A stretch of 64,000 bases of DNA, from positions 372,001 to 436,000 of the forward strand of contig NZ_QLZR01000001.1 of NCBI RefSeq assembly GCF_003289955.1. The letters are read 5' to 3'. The DNA comes from Planococcus halotolerans (GTDB taxonomy: Bacteria > Bacillota > Bacilli > Bacillales_A > Planococcaceae). The translations under genes were made by a program, and so were the position numbers. Numbering within the stretch: the stretch's first letter is position 1; every line of letters begins with the position of its first letter. The notes under the pieces were generated by a model. The model was not told the DNA's origin. It worked only from the letters and a program-made list of their open reading frames with translations, and ran no database searches. Below, piece by piece: positions 25,786 to 33,871 of this stretch.

Positions 25786-25841
25786 ATCAATCACTCTCTT
25801 TCTGGAAGGTTTTTAAGGGTTAAAAATCCGTCTGCCATAAA

Positions 25842-25857
25842 AATAAAGCGTTTTCAT
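25842..25857 (-). promoter_or_regulatory. Candidate cre (CcpA) site upstream of CoA-transferase copy 1
   Basis: AATAAAGCGTTTTCAT matches the cre consensus WTGNAANCGNWWNCAW except at two positions on the left arm. The central AAnCG and the right arm are intact. Confidence 0.4.
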
Positions 25858-25972
25858 TGTATTGGTAGGAAATAAAAGCAGATTCCGAGGTTAATTATTA
25901 GATAATTTTAAACTATTCAGAGAGCGCTTTGAGTGATTAATGGTCGGAAGAGCAGTTATTGCGCTAAAGCAG

Positions 25973-26001
25973 AAAATCCCCTGCGTAAAGCAAGGGATTT
26001 T
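25973..26001 (-). terminator. Terminator of the LytTR regulator gene
   Basis: Minus strand stem AAAATCCCTTGC/GCAGGGGATTTT around a TTTAC-type loop, 20 nt past the stop. The right side lacks a long T run, so efficiency is uncertain. Confidence 0.6.
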
Positions 26002-26020
26002 CACATTTTCTATTTTTCTA

Positions 26021-26665
26021 TCAAAACCCCAGCAGCTTCCTGAAATAACTTGAATAGGATTGGCTGACCGGGATACGGCTGCCGTTGTCCATTGCGAGCA
26101 TGAAAGTCGAGTGGGTGTCCGGGTAGATTTCTTCTATATGATGGACATTCACGATGAACGACCTGTGGCAGCGGATGAACGTTTCCCGAGGCAGCGAATA
26201 TTCGAATTCCTGAAGCGAGTTTTTATTCGTTCCCGAAAAACCTCCCGCATGAATATGCGTCTTGCGGTCCTTCACTTCAAGGCAGACGACGTCGTCGAAA
26301 GGAACGGGCTTCCAGCCGTCGGGACTTTTTACGGTCACCACCGACTTCCCTTCTGTATAGGAAGGATAAATCGCCATGACGCAGCCTTGCAGCTTCCCGT
26401 TTTCCTCGAAAGGCACAGCCATTCCGTGATAGGGAACGCCGAACACTTCGCGGTCGATGAATTCGGAAGCTTTCTGATTGGTCATCAACGCTTTATGTGC
26501 GATAGTGCCTTCCTTTACCGGGTCGCCGGGTTTTATCTTTAAATCGATGCGCTTGCTTGGCCTGTAATAGATATATTGTTCAGTGTCCGCTACTGCGATG
26601 GAAATTTCATCGGAGAACAGTTCCCCCATGACGTCCAATAGCGAACCGAATGTAAATTTTTCCAT
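26021..26665 (-). CDS. LytTR-domain transcriptional regulator
   Basis: 214 residues. The C-terminal LytTR DNA-binding domain (about 115-214) is clear: VVCLEVKDRKTHIHAGG, ETFIRCHRSFIVNVHHIEEI and GSRIPVSQSYSSYFRKLLGF. The N-terminal half resembles a PAS-like sensor (ISIAVADTEQYIYYRPSKRI, FGVPYHGMAVPFEENGKLQG) rather than a receiver, so it probably binds a small ligand directly. ATG 26665 follows AGGAGG. It lies 75 nt after CoA-transferase copy 2 and before copy 1, all minus strand, so control of these two genes is the natural inference. Confidence 0.85.
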   Translation of the reverse strand: MEKFTFGSLLDVMGELFSDEISIAVADTEQYIYYRPSKRIDLKIKPGDPVKEGTIAHKALMTNQKASEFIDREVFGVPYHGMAVPFEENGKLQGCVMAIYPSYTEGKSVVTVKSPDGWKPVPFDDVVCLEVKDRKTHIHAGGFSGTNKNSLQEFEYSLPRETFIRCHRSFIVNVHHIEEIYPDTHSTFMLAMDNGSRIPVSQSYSSYFRKLLGF

Positions 26666-26740
26666 AAGAGTCCTCCTGTTTCTGCTGATTGCTTCATTAT
26701 AATGCATTTTCGGCAATCAAGGGGCAGAAGGATGTCAGGA

Positions 26741-28240
26741 CTATTTCTCAAGCATGCTTCCTGTCTCGGCGAGGCGCTGATACCAGGAAAATGCTTTTTC
26801 AAGGACATGCGGAGTTTGGCCACCTCGGGTCAGCGCTTCTTCGTAATAACCGCTCAATTGATCCCGGTAAGTGGGATCTGCACAGTTCTCAATGATCAAG
26901 CCGGCGCGTTCTCTCGGAGCAAGGCCGCGCAAATCCGCATAACCGTGTTCAGTAATGAGGACATCCACATCGTGTTCAGTATGGTCAACATGTGTAACAA
27001 ACGGCACGACACTCGAGATATTACCGCCTTTGGCTGTCGACTTGCTGACGAAAATCGACAGTCTTGAGTTGCGGGCAAAATCGCCGGATCCGCCGATGCC
27101 ATTCATCATTTTCGTTCCTGATACATGGGTGGAATTGACGTTGCCGTAAATATCAAATTCCAGAGCCGTATTAACCGCAATCAAACCAAGTCGGCGGATG
27201 AGTCCCGGGTGGTTGGTAATTTCCTGTGGCCTTAAAACGATTTTATCTTCATATTTCCTGAAGTCTGAGTAGACCTGGGCCATCTTTTCTTTGGACAGCG
27301 TAATGGCCGAACCGGAAGCGAAACGCAATACGTCCGCGTCGATCAAGTCAAACACCGCATCCTGTAAAACTTCCGAGTACATTTCAAGATCATGGAATTC
27401 GGAATCGATCAGCCCGCGCAGAGCTGAATTGGCCACTGAACCGACTCCCGACTGGATCGGCGCCAGTTTTTCCGTCAGCCGCCCAGCCTTGATTTCCGAA
27501 CGCAGCAGTGCAAGCAGATGACTGGCGATGGCTTCTGTCTCACTGTCCGGCGGCACGATTGTAGACGGTGAATCGATCTGGTCCGTAAAGACGATTCCTC
27601 GGATTTTCTCCATATCCACCGGTATTCCCGTCGTGCCGATGCGGTCTGCAACGTGCGTAAGCGGAATCGGATTCCTCCCTTCATGTGTTCCTGTGTCATA
27701 AATATCATGCAGGCGGTAAAGGCGCTCCGGCTGCTCCGTATTGATTTCCACGATGACATTTTTGGCGTATTGAGCAAAAATCGCAGAGTTGCCCACAGAT
27801 GTTGTCGGTATGATCATGCCGTCTTTTGTAATGGAAATCGCTTCGATGATGGCAAAATCGATGGGAGTGATAACACCGTCCCGAATCCATTCAGCTGTGT
27901 GTGATAAATGATGATCCGTATAAAGCATTGCGCCTTCGTTTATTTTTCTGCGCATCACTGGATCCGACTGAAACGGCAGCCGTTTGTGGACGATACCGGA
28001 TTGTGCAAAAACCGTGTCAATGTTCGAACCGAGAGAAGCCCCCGTATAAACGTTTACTTTGAAAGTTTCGAACTCCGCACGTTTTGCCAATGCCAGCGGC
28101 ACCGCTTTTGCATCCCCTGCCTGCGTAAACCCGCTGAGGCCCAGCGTCATGCCGTCCTGTATCCAGGAAGCTGCCTCTTCGGCACTGACTACCCGCTCCT
28201 GTAATTCCGGTGCTTTGATCCGCTCAAATCGTTTACCCAT
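26741..28240 (-). CDS. Acetyl-CoA hydrolase/transferase family, succinate CoA-transferase type (copy 2)
   Basis: 499 residues, colinear with copy 1 from end to end (shared LQERVVSxxEAASWIQDGMT start, EMYSEVLQDAVFDLID catalytic segment, GGSGDFARNSR). Start ATG 28240 with GGTGAGGG. Differences concentrate around residues 55-65 and in the segment between residues 285 and 320, so the two may differ in acyl specificity. Whether it works as hydrolase or CoA-transferase cannot be told; the intact Glu favours transferase. Confidence 0.9.
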   Translation of the reverse strand: MGKRFERIKAPELQERVVSAEEAASWIQDGMTLGLSGFTQAGDAKAVPLALAKRAEFETFKVNVYTGASLGSNIDTVFAQSGIVHKRLPFQSDPVMRRKINEGAMLYTDHHLSHTAEWIRDGVITPIDFAIIEAISITKDGMIIPTTSVGNSAIFAQYAKNVIVEINTEQPERLYRLHDIYDTGTHEGRNPIPLTHVADRIGTTGIPVDMEKIRGIVFTDQIDSPSTIVPPDSETEAIASHLLALLRSEIKAGRLTEKLAPIQSGVGSVANSALRGLIDSEFHDLEMYSEVLQDAVFDLIDADVLRFASGSAITLSKEKMAQVYSDFRKYEDKIVLRPQEITNHPGLIRRLGLIAVNTALEFDIYGNVNSTHVSGTKMMNGIGGSGDFARNSRLSIFVSKSTAKGGNISSVVPFVTHVDHTEHDVDVLITEHGYADLRGLAPRERAGLIIENCADPTYRDQLSGYYEEALTRGGQTPHVLEKAFSWYQRLAETGSMLEK

Positions 28241-28613
28241 AATCCCTCACCTTTCTTTGCTGGAATAAAAACCGCTATTGAATTTACCTATACCCCAATT
28301 CAGGATGCTTAAATAAACTATTTGAGTTCACCGTGCACTTCCATTCTTCTTACCCATCCATTCACAAATTTGCAACAAATTTTAAGTATTTTCCCATAAC
28401 TTAGAGACACGAATTAATCCAAAATGCCTTGAAATCAAGCTTTCTGAAATTATTAGAAAATTCCTTTTATACAATAATATAATACGCTAAATTTATGATA
28501 AAAATATGAGTTTATCCCGTTGACTTTAGGGTTTATCTATCATAATATATGAAAAGTTGTCAAAACGATTAGCGTTTGTACAATAATTTTAAATTGAAAG
28601 AGGGCTTTTTTAA
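28241..28613 (+). promoter_or_regulatory. Promoter region of MFS exporter 1 with operator-like inverted repeat
   Basis: About 370 AT-rich bases without a gene. A good sigma-A promoter lies at 28557-28584: TTGTCA, 16 nt, TACAAT. The spacer is filled by AAACGATTAGCGTTT (28563-28577), a 5-5-5 inverted repeat, where a repressor would block polymerase. The remainder shows nothing further. Confidence 0.55.
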
Positions 28614-29849
28614 TTGTCTAACAGCCAACGTAAAAAAATGTCCATATTGATGATCAATATGTTTATTGCTATAGCAAGTTTTGGAATTGTAGTCCCTATT
28701 CTCCCTGCCTATCTTCTATCCATCGGCCAAGGCGGCACAGCAGCCGGCCTGATGATCGCGATATTCGCAGGCGCACAGCTCCTGTTCTCTCCACTTGGAG
28801 GAAGCTGGGCCGATAAATACGGTCCCCGCAAAGTAATTATTCTTGGTCTTGCATTACTGACTATCTCGATGCTTATGTTCTACTCAACTGATTCAATCTG
28901 GGTCATCTACGCTTCACGTGTAGTCGGCGGTATCGGTGATGCCTTCCTTATTCCGGGAGTCTTCACATATGTAGCCGGCATCACTACTGCAGCCCAGCGC
29001 GCTAAAGGAACCGGCCTTGTGACGGCTTCCATGTCGCTCGGACTCGTTATCGGACCTGGCTTCGGCGGATTCCTTGCTGACATCAGCTTGAAATTGCCGT
29101 TCTTAATCGCCGCAGGAGTTACATTCAGCGCGATGATTTTCTCTTTGATCATGCTGAAAGAAATTGTCCCTAACGCAGAAAGCAAAAAGCAGGCGGAGGA
29201 ATTTTCAAAAGACGAGTCGATGCTCGAACAAATCGGCCGCTCCACCCGCATGCCGTATTTCATTCCTTTGGTAATCATTTTCATCATGAGCTTCGGCCTT
29301 GTCGCTTATGAATCTGTTATCGGTATGTATTTGACGACGCAATATGGTTCATCGTCAGCGGACATCGCCATGATGATTACGGCTACCGGAATTGTCAGCG
29401 TAACGGTTCAATTCTTTGTAGTCGACCGTCTCGTCCGCCGTTTCGGCGAAGTGAAAACGATGATTGCCTTCCTTGGACTGGCAACTGCCGGTTTCCTGAT
29501 TTCCCTGACAGCTGGCAGCTACGGCGCATTTTTCGGCGTCTCGCTTGTGATTTTCCTGGCGATGGCCATCCTTCGTCCGGTGCTTAACATTCTTGTATCG
29601 AAAATGGCTGCCGGCGAAATCGGCTTCGCAATGGGTATGGCAACTGCATATATGAGCCTCGGCAACGTCCTTGGCCCAATTTCGGCAGGCATGCTGTTTG
29701 ATGTCAACATCAACTACCCGTTCATCCTTGGGCTCGGCCTTTTGGTAGTTACTTTATCGATTGCCATGGCTTGGCGCAAAACGAACAATGCAAAATCAGT
29801 GGACTATGCTACTGCCAATGAAACACCTGAAGCTGAACCTTTAACATAA
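28614..29849 (+). CDS. MFS drug exporter, TetA/NorA-like (copy 1)
   Basis: 411 residues, 12 membrane segments, DHA1-type proton antiporter. MFS motif A is GSWADKYGPRKVIILG, and motif C region is SLGLVIGPGFGGFLAD. Start TTG 28614 with AAGAGGG 10 nt upstream. The first 20 residues (KMSILMINMFIAIASFGIVV) are almost identical to those of the next gene, a tandem duplicate. Probable efflux of tetracycline-like or other amphipathic compounds; the substrate is not identifiable. Terminator overlaps the stop. Confidence 0.88.
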   Translation: MSNSQRKKMSILMINMFIAIASFGIVVPILPAYLLSIGQGGTAAGLMIAIFAGAQLLFSPLGGSWADKYGPRKVIILGLALLTISMLMFYSTDSIWVIYASRVVGGIGDAFLIPGVFTYVAGITTAAQRAKGTGLVTASMSLGLVIGPGFGGFLADISLKLPFLIAAGVTFSAMIFSLIMLKEIVPNAESKKQAEEFSKDESMLEQIGRSTRMPYFIPLVIIFIMSFGLVAYESVIGMYLTTQYGSSSADIAMMITATGIVSVTVQFFVVDRLVRRFGEVKTMIAFLGLATAGFLISLTAGSYGAFFGVSLVIFLAMAILRPVLNILVSKMAAGEIGFAMGMATAYMSLGNVLGPISAGMLFDVNINYPFILGLGLLVVTLSIAMAWRKTNNAKSVDYATANETPEAEPLT

Positions 29850-29864
29850 AGGTTCAGTTTTTTA
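29833..29864 (+). terminator. Terminator of MFS exporter 1
   Basis: CTGAACCTTT-N5-AAAGGTTCAG then six T; the left arm lies in the last codons of the gene. Confidence 0.85.
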
Positions 29865-30106
29865 TTTGAACGAGGTTTAACTAATTGACAACAAGATGCA
29901 GCCGGCATAATATGTAAAATTGAGTGTAAAAATTTTATAGGTAATGAATGGTAATTGATACTCTTCTCCACTTTCCTTCATACATATGAAAACTGTTTGA
30001 GCAACACCGCTTTTACTTGATTCTCCGTCTTAAGTTTTGTTGCCGGTATATATAGAAGAAACTCCAACAGGCAACTCCATCCACATAATAAGAAAAGAGG
30101 CACACC

Positions 30107-31303
30107 ATGTCAGCAGATCAACGCAAAAAGATTATCATCCTGATGATCAATATGTTCATCGCCATCGCAAGTTTCGGGATCATCATCCCCATCCTGCCGT
30201 CTTATCTGCAATCCATCGGACAGGGCGGCATGGCTGCCGGTCTTATGATCGCCATTTTTGCGGCGGCACAATTCCTGTTCTCTCCGATTGCCGGCAAATG
30301 GGCGGACCAATATGGCCGCCGCAGAATGATCATTTACGGACTTATCGGATTGACCCTTTCAATGTTTGTCTTTTACGCTTCCGACATTATCTGGGTGCTT
30401 TACTTCTCCCGCGTCATTGGAGGAATTGGCGCCGCGATGCTGGTACCGGCAATTTTCGCCTATATCGCTGACATCACAACTTTCGACCAGCGCGCGAAAG
30501 GCACCAGCCTCGTATCAGCGGCTATGTCGCTCGGTATCGTCGTCGGCCCCGGAATCGGTGGATTCCTCGCCGATTACAGCATCAAATTACCGTTTCTCGT
30601 TTCAGCACTAGTGTCACTTGGTGCAGTAGTGTTTTCACTCGTCCTGTTGAAAGACAGCGATGCTGCAAATGCGGATGCTCAGCATACACTTGATATGACA
30701 CAATCGGAATCAATGCTGTCGAAAATTGCTTCTTCCACAAAGAAACAGTATTTCATTCCTTTGGTTATCACGCTTGTGATGAGTTTCGGCCTGCTTGCCT
30801 ATGAATCCGTCGTCGGACTTTATCTGGACAATCAATTCAATTCGACCGCCAAAGACATCGCCTTTATGATTACTGCGACAGGTATCGTCAGTGTCATCGT
30901 CCAGTTGTTCATCGTCGACCGTATTGTCCGCCGCTTTGGTGAAGTGGCGATTCTTGTAACATTCCTGGGCGTCGCGGCATTCGGTTTCCTGCTCTCACTT
31001 TTTGCAGGCAGCTATGCCATGTTCTTCGGTGTTTCGCTTGTCATTTTCCTTGCGACATCGATCCTGCGGCCGGTACTGAACACGCTGATCTCCAAAATGG
31101 CAGACGGCGAAGTCGGGTTTGCAATGGGCATGAACAACGCTTATATGAGTATCGGCAATGTCGCCGGACCTCTGCTTGCGGGCATGCTTTATGATGTCAA
31201 CATTGTCTTCCCGTTCATCCTTGGTCTGGTTATGCTGATGATCACTATCTTCATCACGGTGGGGTGGCAGCGTTCACGTGCAGTCAAAGCTGCAACCGCA
31301 TGA
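30107..31303 (+). CDS. MFS drug exporter, TetA/NorA-like (copy 2)
   Basis: 398 residues, 12 membrane segments, paralogue of the preceding gene (shared MINMFIAIASFGI start, GKWADQYGRRRMIIYGLIGL motif A, SLGIVVGPGIGGFLAD motif C). ATG 30107 with AAGAGG upstream. It has its own leader of about 240 nt without the inverted repeat seen before copy 1, so the two are probably regulated separately. Substrate unknown. A strong terminator follows. Confidence 0.88.
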   Translation: MSADQRKKIIILMINMFIAIASFGIIIPILPSYLQSIGQGGMAAGLMIAIFAAAQFLFSPIAGKWADQYGRRRMIIYGLIGLTLSMFVFYASDIIWVLYFSRVIGGIGAAMLVPAIFAYIADITTFDQRAKGTSLVSAAMSLGIVVGPGIGGFLADYSIKLPFLVSALVSLGAVVFSLVLLKDSDAANADAQHTLDMTQSESMLSKIASSTKKQYFIPLVITLVMSFGLLAYESVVGLYLDNQFNSTAKDIAFMITATGIVSVIVQLFIVDRIVRRFGEVAILVTFLGVAAFGFLLSLFAGSYAMFFGVSLVIFLATSILRPVLNTLISKMADGEVGFAMGMNNAYMSIGNVAGPLLAGMLYDVNIVFPFILGLVMLMITIFITVGWQRSRAVKAATA

Positions 31304-31320
31304 TACTAATCAAATAAATT

Positions 31321-31356
31321 GAAAGCAGAAAGAGCCGCGGCTCTTTCTGCTTTTTT
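31321..31356 (+). terminator. Terminator of MFS exporter 2
   Basis: Perfect stem AAGCAGAAAGAGCC/GGCTCTTTCTGCTT then T run. Confidence 0.9.
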
Positions 31357-31427
31357 GATGGCGAATGGAAAAAACGTGTATAAAACAATTGCCTGTCATA
31401 TTGGCTGCACCCAGTAAACCCTTAGGC

Positions 31428-31466
31428 TTTACGGGGTGTATATGTACTTGTATAATAAATATACAA
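31428..31466 (+). promoter_or_regulatory. Promoter with overlapping palindromic operator in front of the CarH-like gene
   Basis: TTTACG, 17 nt, TATAAT (31451-31456) form a promoter. The palindrome TTGTATA-N5-TATACAA (31448-31466) covers the -10, and further TGTATA/TGTACT elements precede it at 31437 and 31443, giving roughly 11-12-nt spaced TGTAnA units like those bound by CarH/LitR tetramers. Autorepression in the dark is inferred. Confidence 0.55.
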
Positions 31467-31493
31467 CTAACTTATAGAAATGTGGGTCATGCC

Positions 31494-32396
31494 ATGTACA
31501 ATATAAAAGCTGCTGCAAAGATCCTTGATATGCCCAAGGTGACAATCCGGTCATGGGAAACACGGTATAATGCGATCACTCCAGCCCGAACAGAGTCAGG
31601 CCATCGCCTGTATTCTGATCAGAACCTGGAGGATTTGAAGTGGCTTAAAATCCAAGTTCAGGAGAACGGCATCAAAATCAGTGAAGCGGTCAAACAATTG
31701 CATGTTTCGCGGAAAAAGTTTGTAAAGACTGCCGCCGAGTTGCCTCAGTCTCCTGAAGGTTCTTCCCAGTATGAGAAACAGATTGACGAACTCTATAATG
31801 CCGGAGCCGAAATGGACAGCGAACGTTTCCAGTATTTATTGGATTTGAATTTCTCGATGTTCCATTATCGAACTGTGTTCTTCTCGATTCTGGCACCATT
31901 AATGGTGCGTATCGGTGAAGAATGGGAAAACGGCACCATTACCGTGGCACATGAACATATGCTTAGCCATTTGGTGCTGCAGCGCTTTACCCAGTTTTTC
32001 CGCATATTCCCGACTTCCGACACTTTGCCGAAAGCTTTGGCATTCTGCCCAAGCGGCGAGCATCATCAGCTCGGCTTGCTCCTATTCACTTTATTCCTCC
32101 GCGAACGCGGTTATCCGGTAACCTATATTGGTCCTGATACGCCGCTAGAAGGCCTCCCTGAACTTGTTGGCAAGCAGGATTTTAGGATTGCCTGCATGTC
32201 CATCGGCAACGAACGGCTGCTTCCGGCTGCAGATGAATATATAACTGCTTTAACAGCAGCCAAGCCCGAACTGCGATTTGTCATCGGCGGACGCGGCCTT
32301 GAAAATGTTCAAAATACCGCCAACAAGTATTATCTCGGAACTACTTATGAAGACTGGGAGCACTGGCTCGAAGATACCCAGACTTCCCGGAATTAA
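31494..32396 (+). CDS. MerR-type regulator with cobalamin-binding domain, CarH/LitR-like photoreceptor
   Basis: 300 residues. MerR winged helix at 1-70 (MYNIKAAAKILDMPKVTIRS W), a helical bundle at 95-175, and a Rossmann B12 domain from 180. The bundle has the Wx9EH motif (W144, E154, H155), the adenosylcobalamin-capping signature of CarH; GEHHQLG (E189, H191, G194) is the lower-ligand ExHxxG motif. CarH represses carotenoid and other genes as a tetramer in the dark, and light breaks the Co-C bond. No carotenoid gene is in the window. The longer upstream frame (from 31365) runs through the promoter and is rejected. Confidence 0.85.
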   Translation: MYNIKAAAKILDMPKVTIRSWETRYNAITPARTESGHRLYSDQNLEDLKWLKIQVQENGIKISEAVKQLHVSRKKFVKTAAELPQSPEGSSQYEKQIDELYNAGAEMDSERFQYLLDLNFSMFHYRTVFFSILAPLMVRIGEEWENGTITVAHEHMLSHLVLQRFTQFFRIFPTSDTLPKALAFCPSGEHHQLGLLLFTLFLRERGYPVTYIGPDTPLEGLPELVGKQDFRIACMSIGNERLLPAADEYITALTAAKPELRFVIGGRGLENVQNTANKYYLGTTYEDWEHWLEDTQTSRN

Positions 32397-32399
32397 GAA

Positions 32400-32436
32400 G
32401 ACCTTTTCAGACTCCTTGTCTGAAAAGGTTTTTTTA
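32400..32436 (+). terminator. Terminator of the CarH-like gene
   Basis: Stem GACCTTTTCAGAC/GTCTGAAAAGGTT followed by T run. Confidence 0.9.
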
Positions 32437-32526
32437 TTTGCCAGGATATCATGCTGCTGTACTTTTCCAAATAATTGTATGGTAAAATTTATTTATCAGA
32501 ATTTTCCGAGTCAGGAAGTGGTCCGG

Positions 32527-33120
32527 TTGAAAAGAATCTTTAACATGAATACCTTGTATATTTCTGCCGCAATTATTGCGGTCAGCGCTTTTATGCTACC
32601 GCGCGTAATCGAAGCCGTCAATCTTCATATTCATGGAATCTCTTATATCGCCGAACAAACCGAGGAATATTTCAAAATCACAGAACCCATTGAAGGCGAA
32701 TATTCAGTCGAACTCGATTTAAGTGATCCGGAAAGTAATGAAGGCCAAATCCTCTTTGATGACGGTGACAATACGATATCCGTCCTCGAAGTTGTGCCTC
32801 GTGATGAAGCAGGCTATGAAGTGATATTCCGGTCGCACGCCTCGGAGCGCGCTGACGGAGCTGCGTTGATTTCAGGGGTAGAACATGACTATACTGATGA
32901 GGGTTTCACGCATTCCTTTAAAGCAGAAGCGGTTGCAAGCATTGATGGCGGAGAGCCATTCGAATTGTCTCCCACTGGTTCAACGGGACTGAGCTACCAG
33001 GACGGTGACCAATTTGGATTTATTTTGGATGCCTCTAGTGCAGATGCCGTTTCCGCAAAGGTGACAGTCACAAACCTGCAACTGAATTTATGGGCGGAGA
33101 TGTGGTGGCCGCAGAGCTGA
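32527..33120 (+). CDS. Hypothetical membrane-anchored or secreted protein, 197 aa
   Basis: Not recognised. TTG 32527 is preceded by AGGAAG 8 nt upstream and gives MKRIFNMNTLYISAAIIAVS, a short N-terminal membrane anchor or signal peptide. The rest is acidic and beta-rich (VELDLSDPESNEGQILFDDG, ISVLEVVPRDEAGYEVIFRS), ending in WAEMWWPQS. The open frame upstream of TTG runs antisense-free through the previous terminator and is not credible. It could be an extracytoplasmic beta-sandwich; no function is assigned. Confidence 0.6.
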   Translation: MKRIFNMNTLYISAAIIAVSAFMLPRVIEAVNLHIHGISYIAEQTEEYFKITEPIEGEYSVELDLSDPESNEGQILFDDGDNTISVLEVVPRDEAGYEVIFRSHASERADGAALISGVEHDYTDEGFTHSFKAEAVASIDGGEPFELSPTGSTGLSYQDGDQFGFILDASSADAVSAKVTVTNLQLNLWAEMWWPQS

Positions 33121-33138
33121 CTGGACGTATAAAAGCAT

Positions 33139-33163
33139 AAAAAAAGACCCGCTCTTTTAGAGC
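33139..33163 (-). terminator. Terminator of the 61-aa gene
   Basis: Minus strand GCTCT-AAA-AGAGC GGGTC then seven T; the stem overlaps the last codons of the gene. Confidence 0.65.
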
Positions 33164-33342
33164 AAGTCAAGGTCCTGATAGGCGGACTGGTAAGGTCCAT
33201 TGTCTGTTACTTCTGAATGGTAAAGTGCTTTTAAGGCAAAGCCTTTTTCAAGCTCCATGTCTTTCATCAAAGTCTTCAAGCGCTTTTTCAGCTCGGGATT
33301 TTCACTGACAAGGGTTTCCATCTTCGATTTCGTGTATTTCAT
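33157..33342 (-). CDS. Small hypothetical protein, 61 aa
   Basis: Not recognised. ATG 33342 follows AAAGGAGCG; the product is MKYTKSKMETLVSENPELKK then a helical Lys/Leu/Glu-rich body and an acidic C-terminus (QDLDLL). Soluble, helical. Convergent with the 197-aa gene. Ribosome binding site and terminator support a real gene. Confidence 0.6.
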   Translation of the reverse strand: MKYTKSKMETLVSENPELKKRLKTLMKDMELEKGFALKALYHSEVTDNGPYQSAYQDLDLL

Positions 33343-33403
33343 AATGCGGTCGCTCCTTTCAGTTGCTGTTGAGTTCATTGTATCATCTATAGCCTTATTT
33401 AAT

Positions 33404-33436
33404 GAAAAAACGCACTTGCATCCGGCAAGTGCGTTT
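33404..33436 (-). terminator. Terminator of the purine permease transcript
   Basis: AACGCACTTGC/GCAAGTGCGTT stem with T run on the minus strand. It lies beyond the repeat block that follows the permease gene, so the repeats are probably transcribed in its 3' UTR. Confidence 0.7.
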
Positions 33437-33489
33437 ATTTTTATTGGACAAGAACGTATAACTTTTTAGTATGAAGATTTTTGGAAAAA

Positions 33490-33618
33490 AGTGTTTCGGT
33501 GTCCAGGCTCCGGCGACCCAGCTCTTCGAGTCATAAGCCAACTTAGCTGCGCGGCCAAGGCCACTACGCTAATCTGTCTTATGCTTTTCAGAGCTAAACG
33601 GGTGCCGTCGCTTTTCTA
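33490..33618 (-). repeat. Intergenic repeat, copy G (minus orientation)
   Basis: Reads TGTCCAGGCTCCGGCGACCC ... GTGCCGTCGCTTTTC on the plus strand, the reverse complement of copies B and C, complete at about 120 bp. Confidence 0.85.
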
Positions 33619-33858
33619 GTGTCCAGGCTCCGGCGACCCAGCTCTTCGAGTCATAAGCCTGCTCATGTCTAGACTCCAACGGCCAACTCCCCGGACTTAA
33701 GCTGCTCTTCCTATGCGGCAAAGAACGCCGCTCCGGAAGTTCAGCTTAAGTTTGTCGGAGCTGAACGGCCGTTTCCACTTTTCAAGTCTGCGCGGCCAAG
33801 GCCACTACGCTGATCCGTCTTATGCTTTTCAGAGCTAAACGGGTGCCGTCGCTTTTCT
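33618..33858 (-). repeat. Intergenic repeat copy H interrupted by a second repeat element
   Basis: The left part (33618-33660) and right part (33786-33858) together rebuild one copy like G. Between them, about 33666-33783, sits a complete element of the copy D type in the same orientation, from TGTCTAGACTCCAACGGCC to CGGCCGTTTCCACTTTTC. The few bases at the junction differ from copy G, so the site was altered on insertion. Shows that these elements have moved. Confidence 0.75.
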
Positions 33859-33871
33859 TTATTGATATAAA

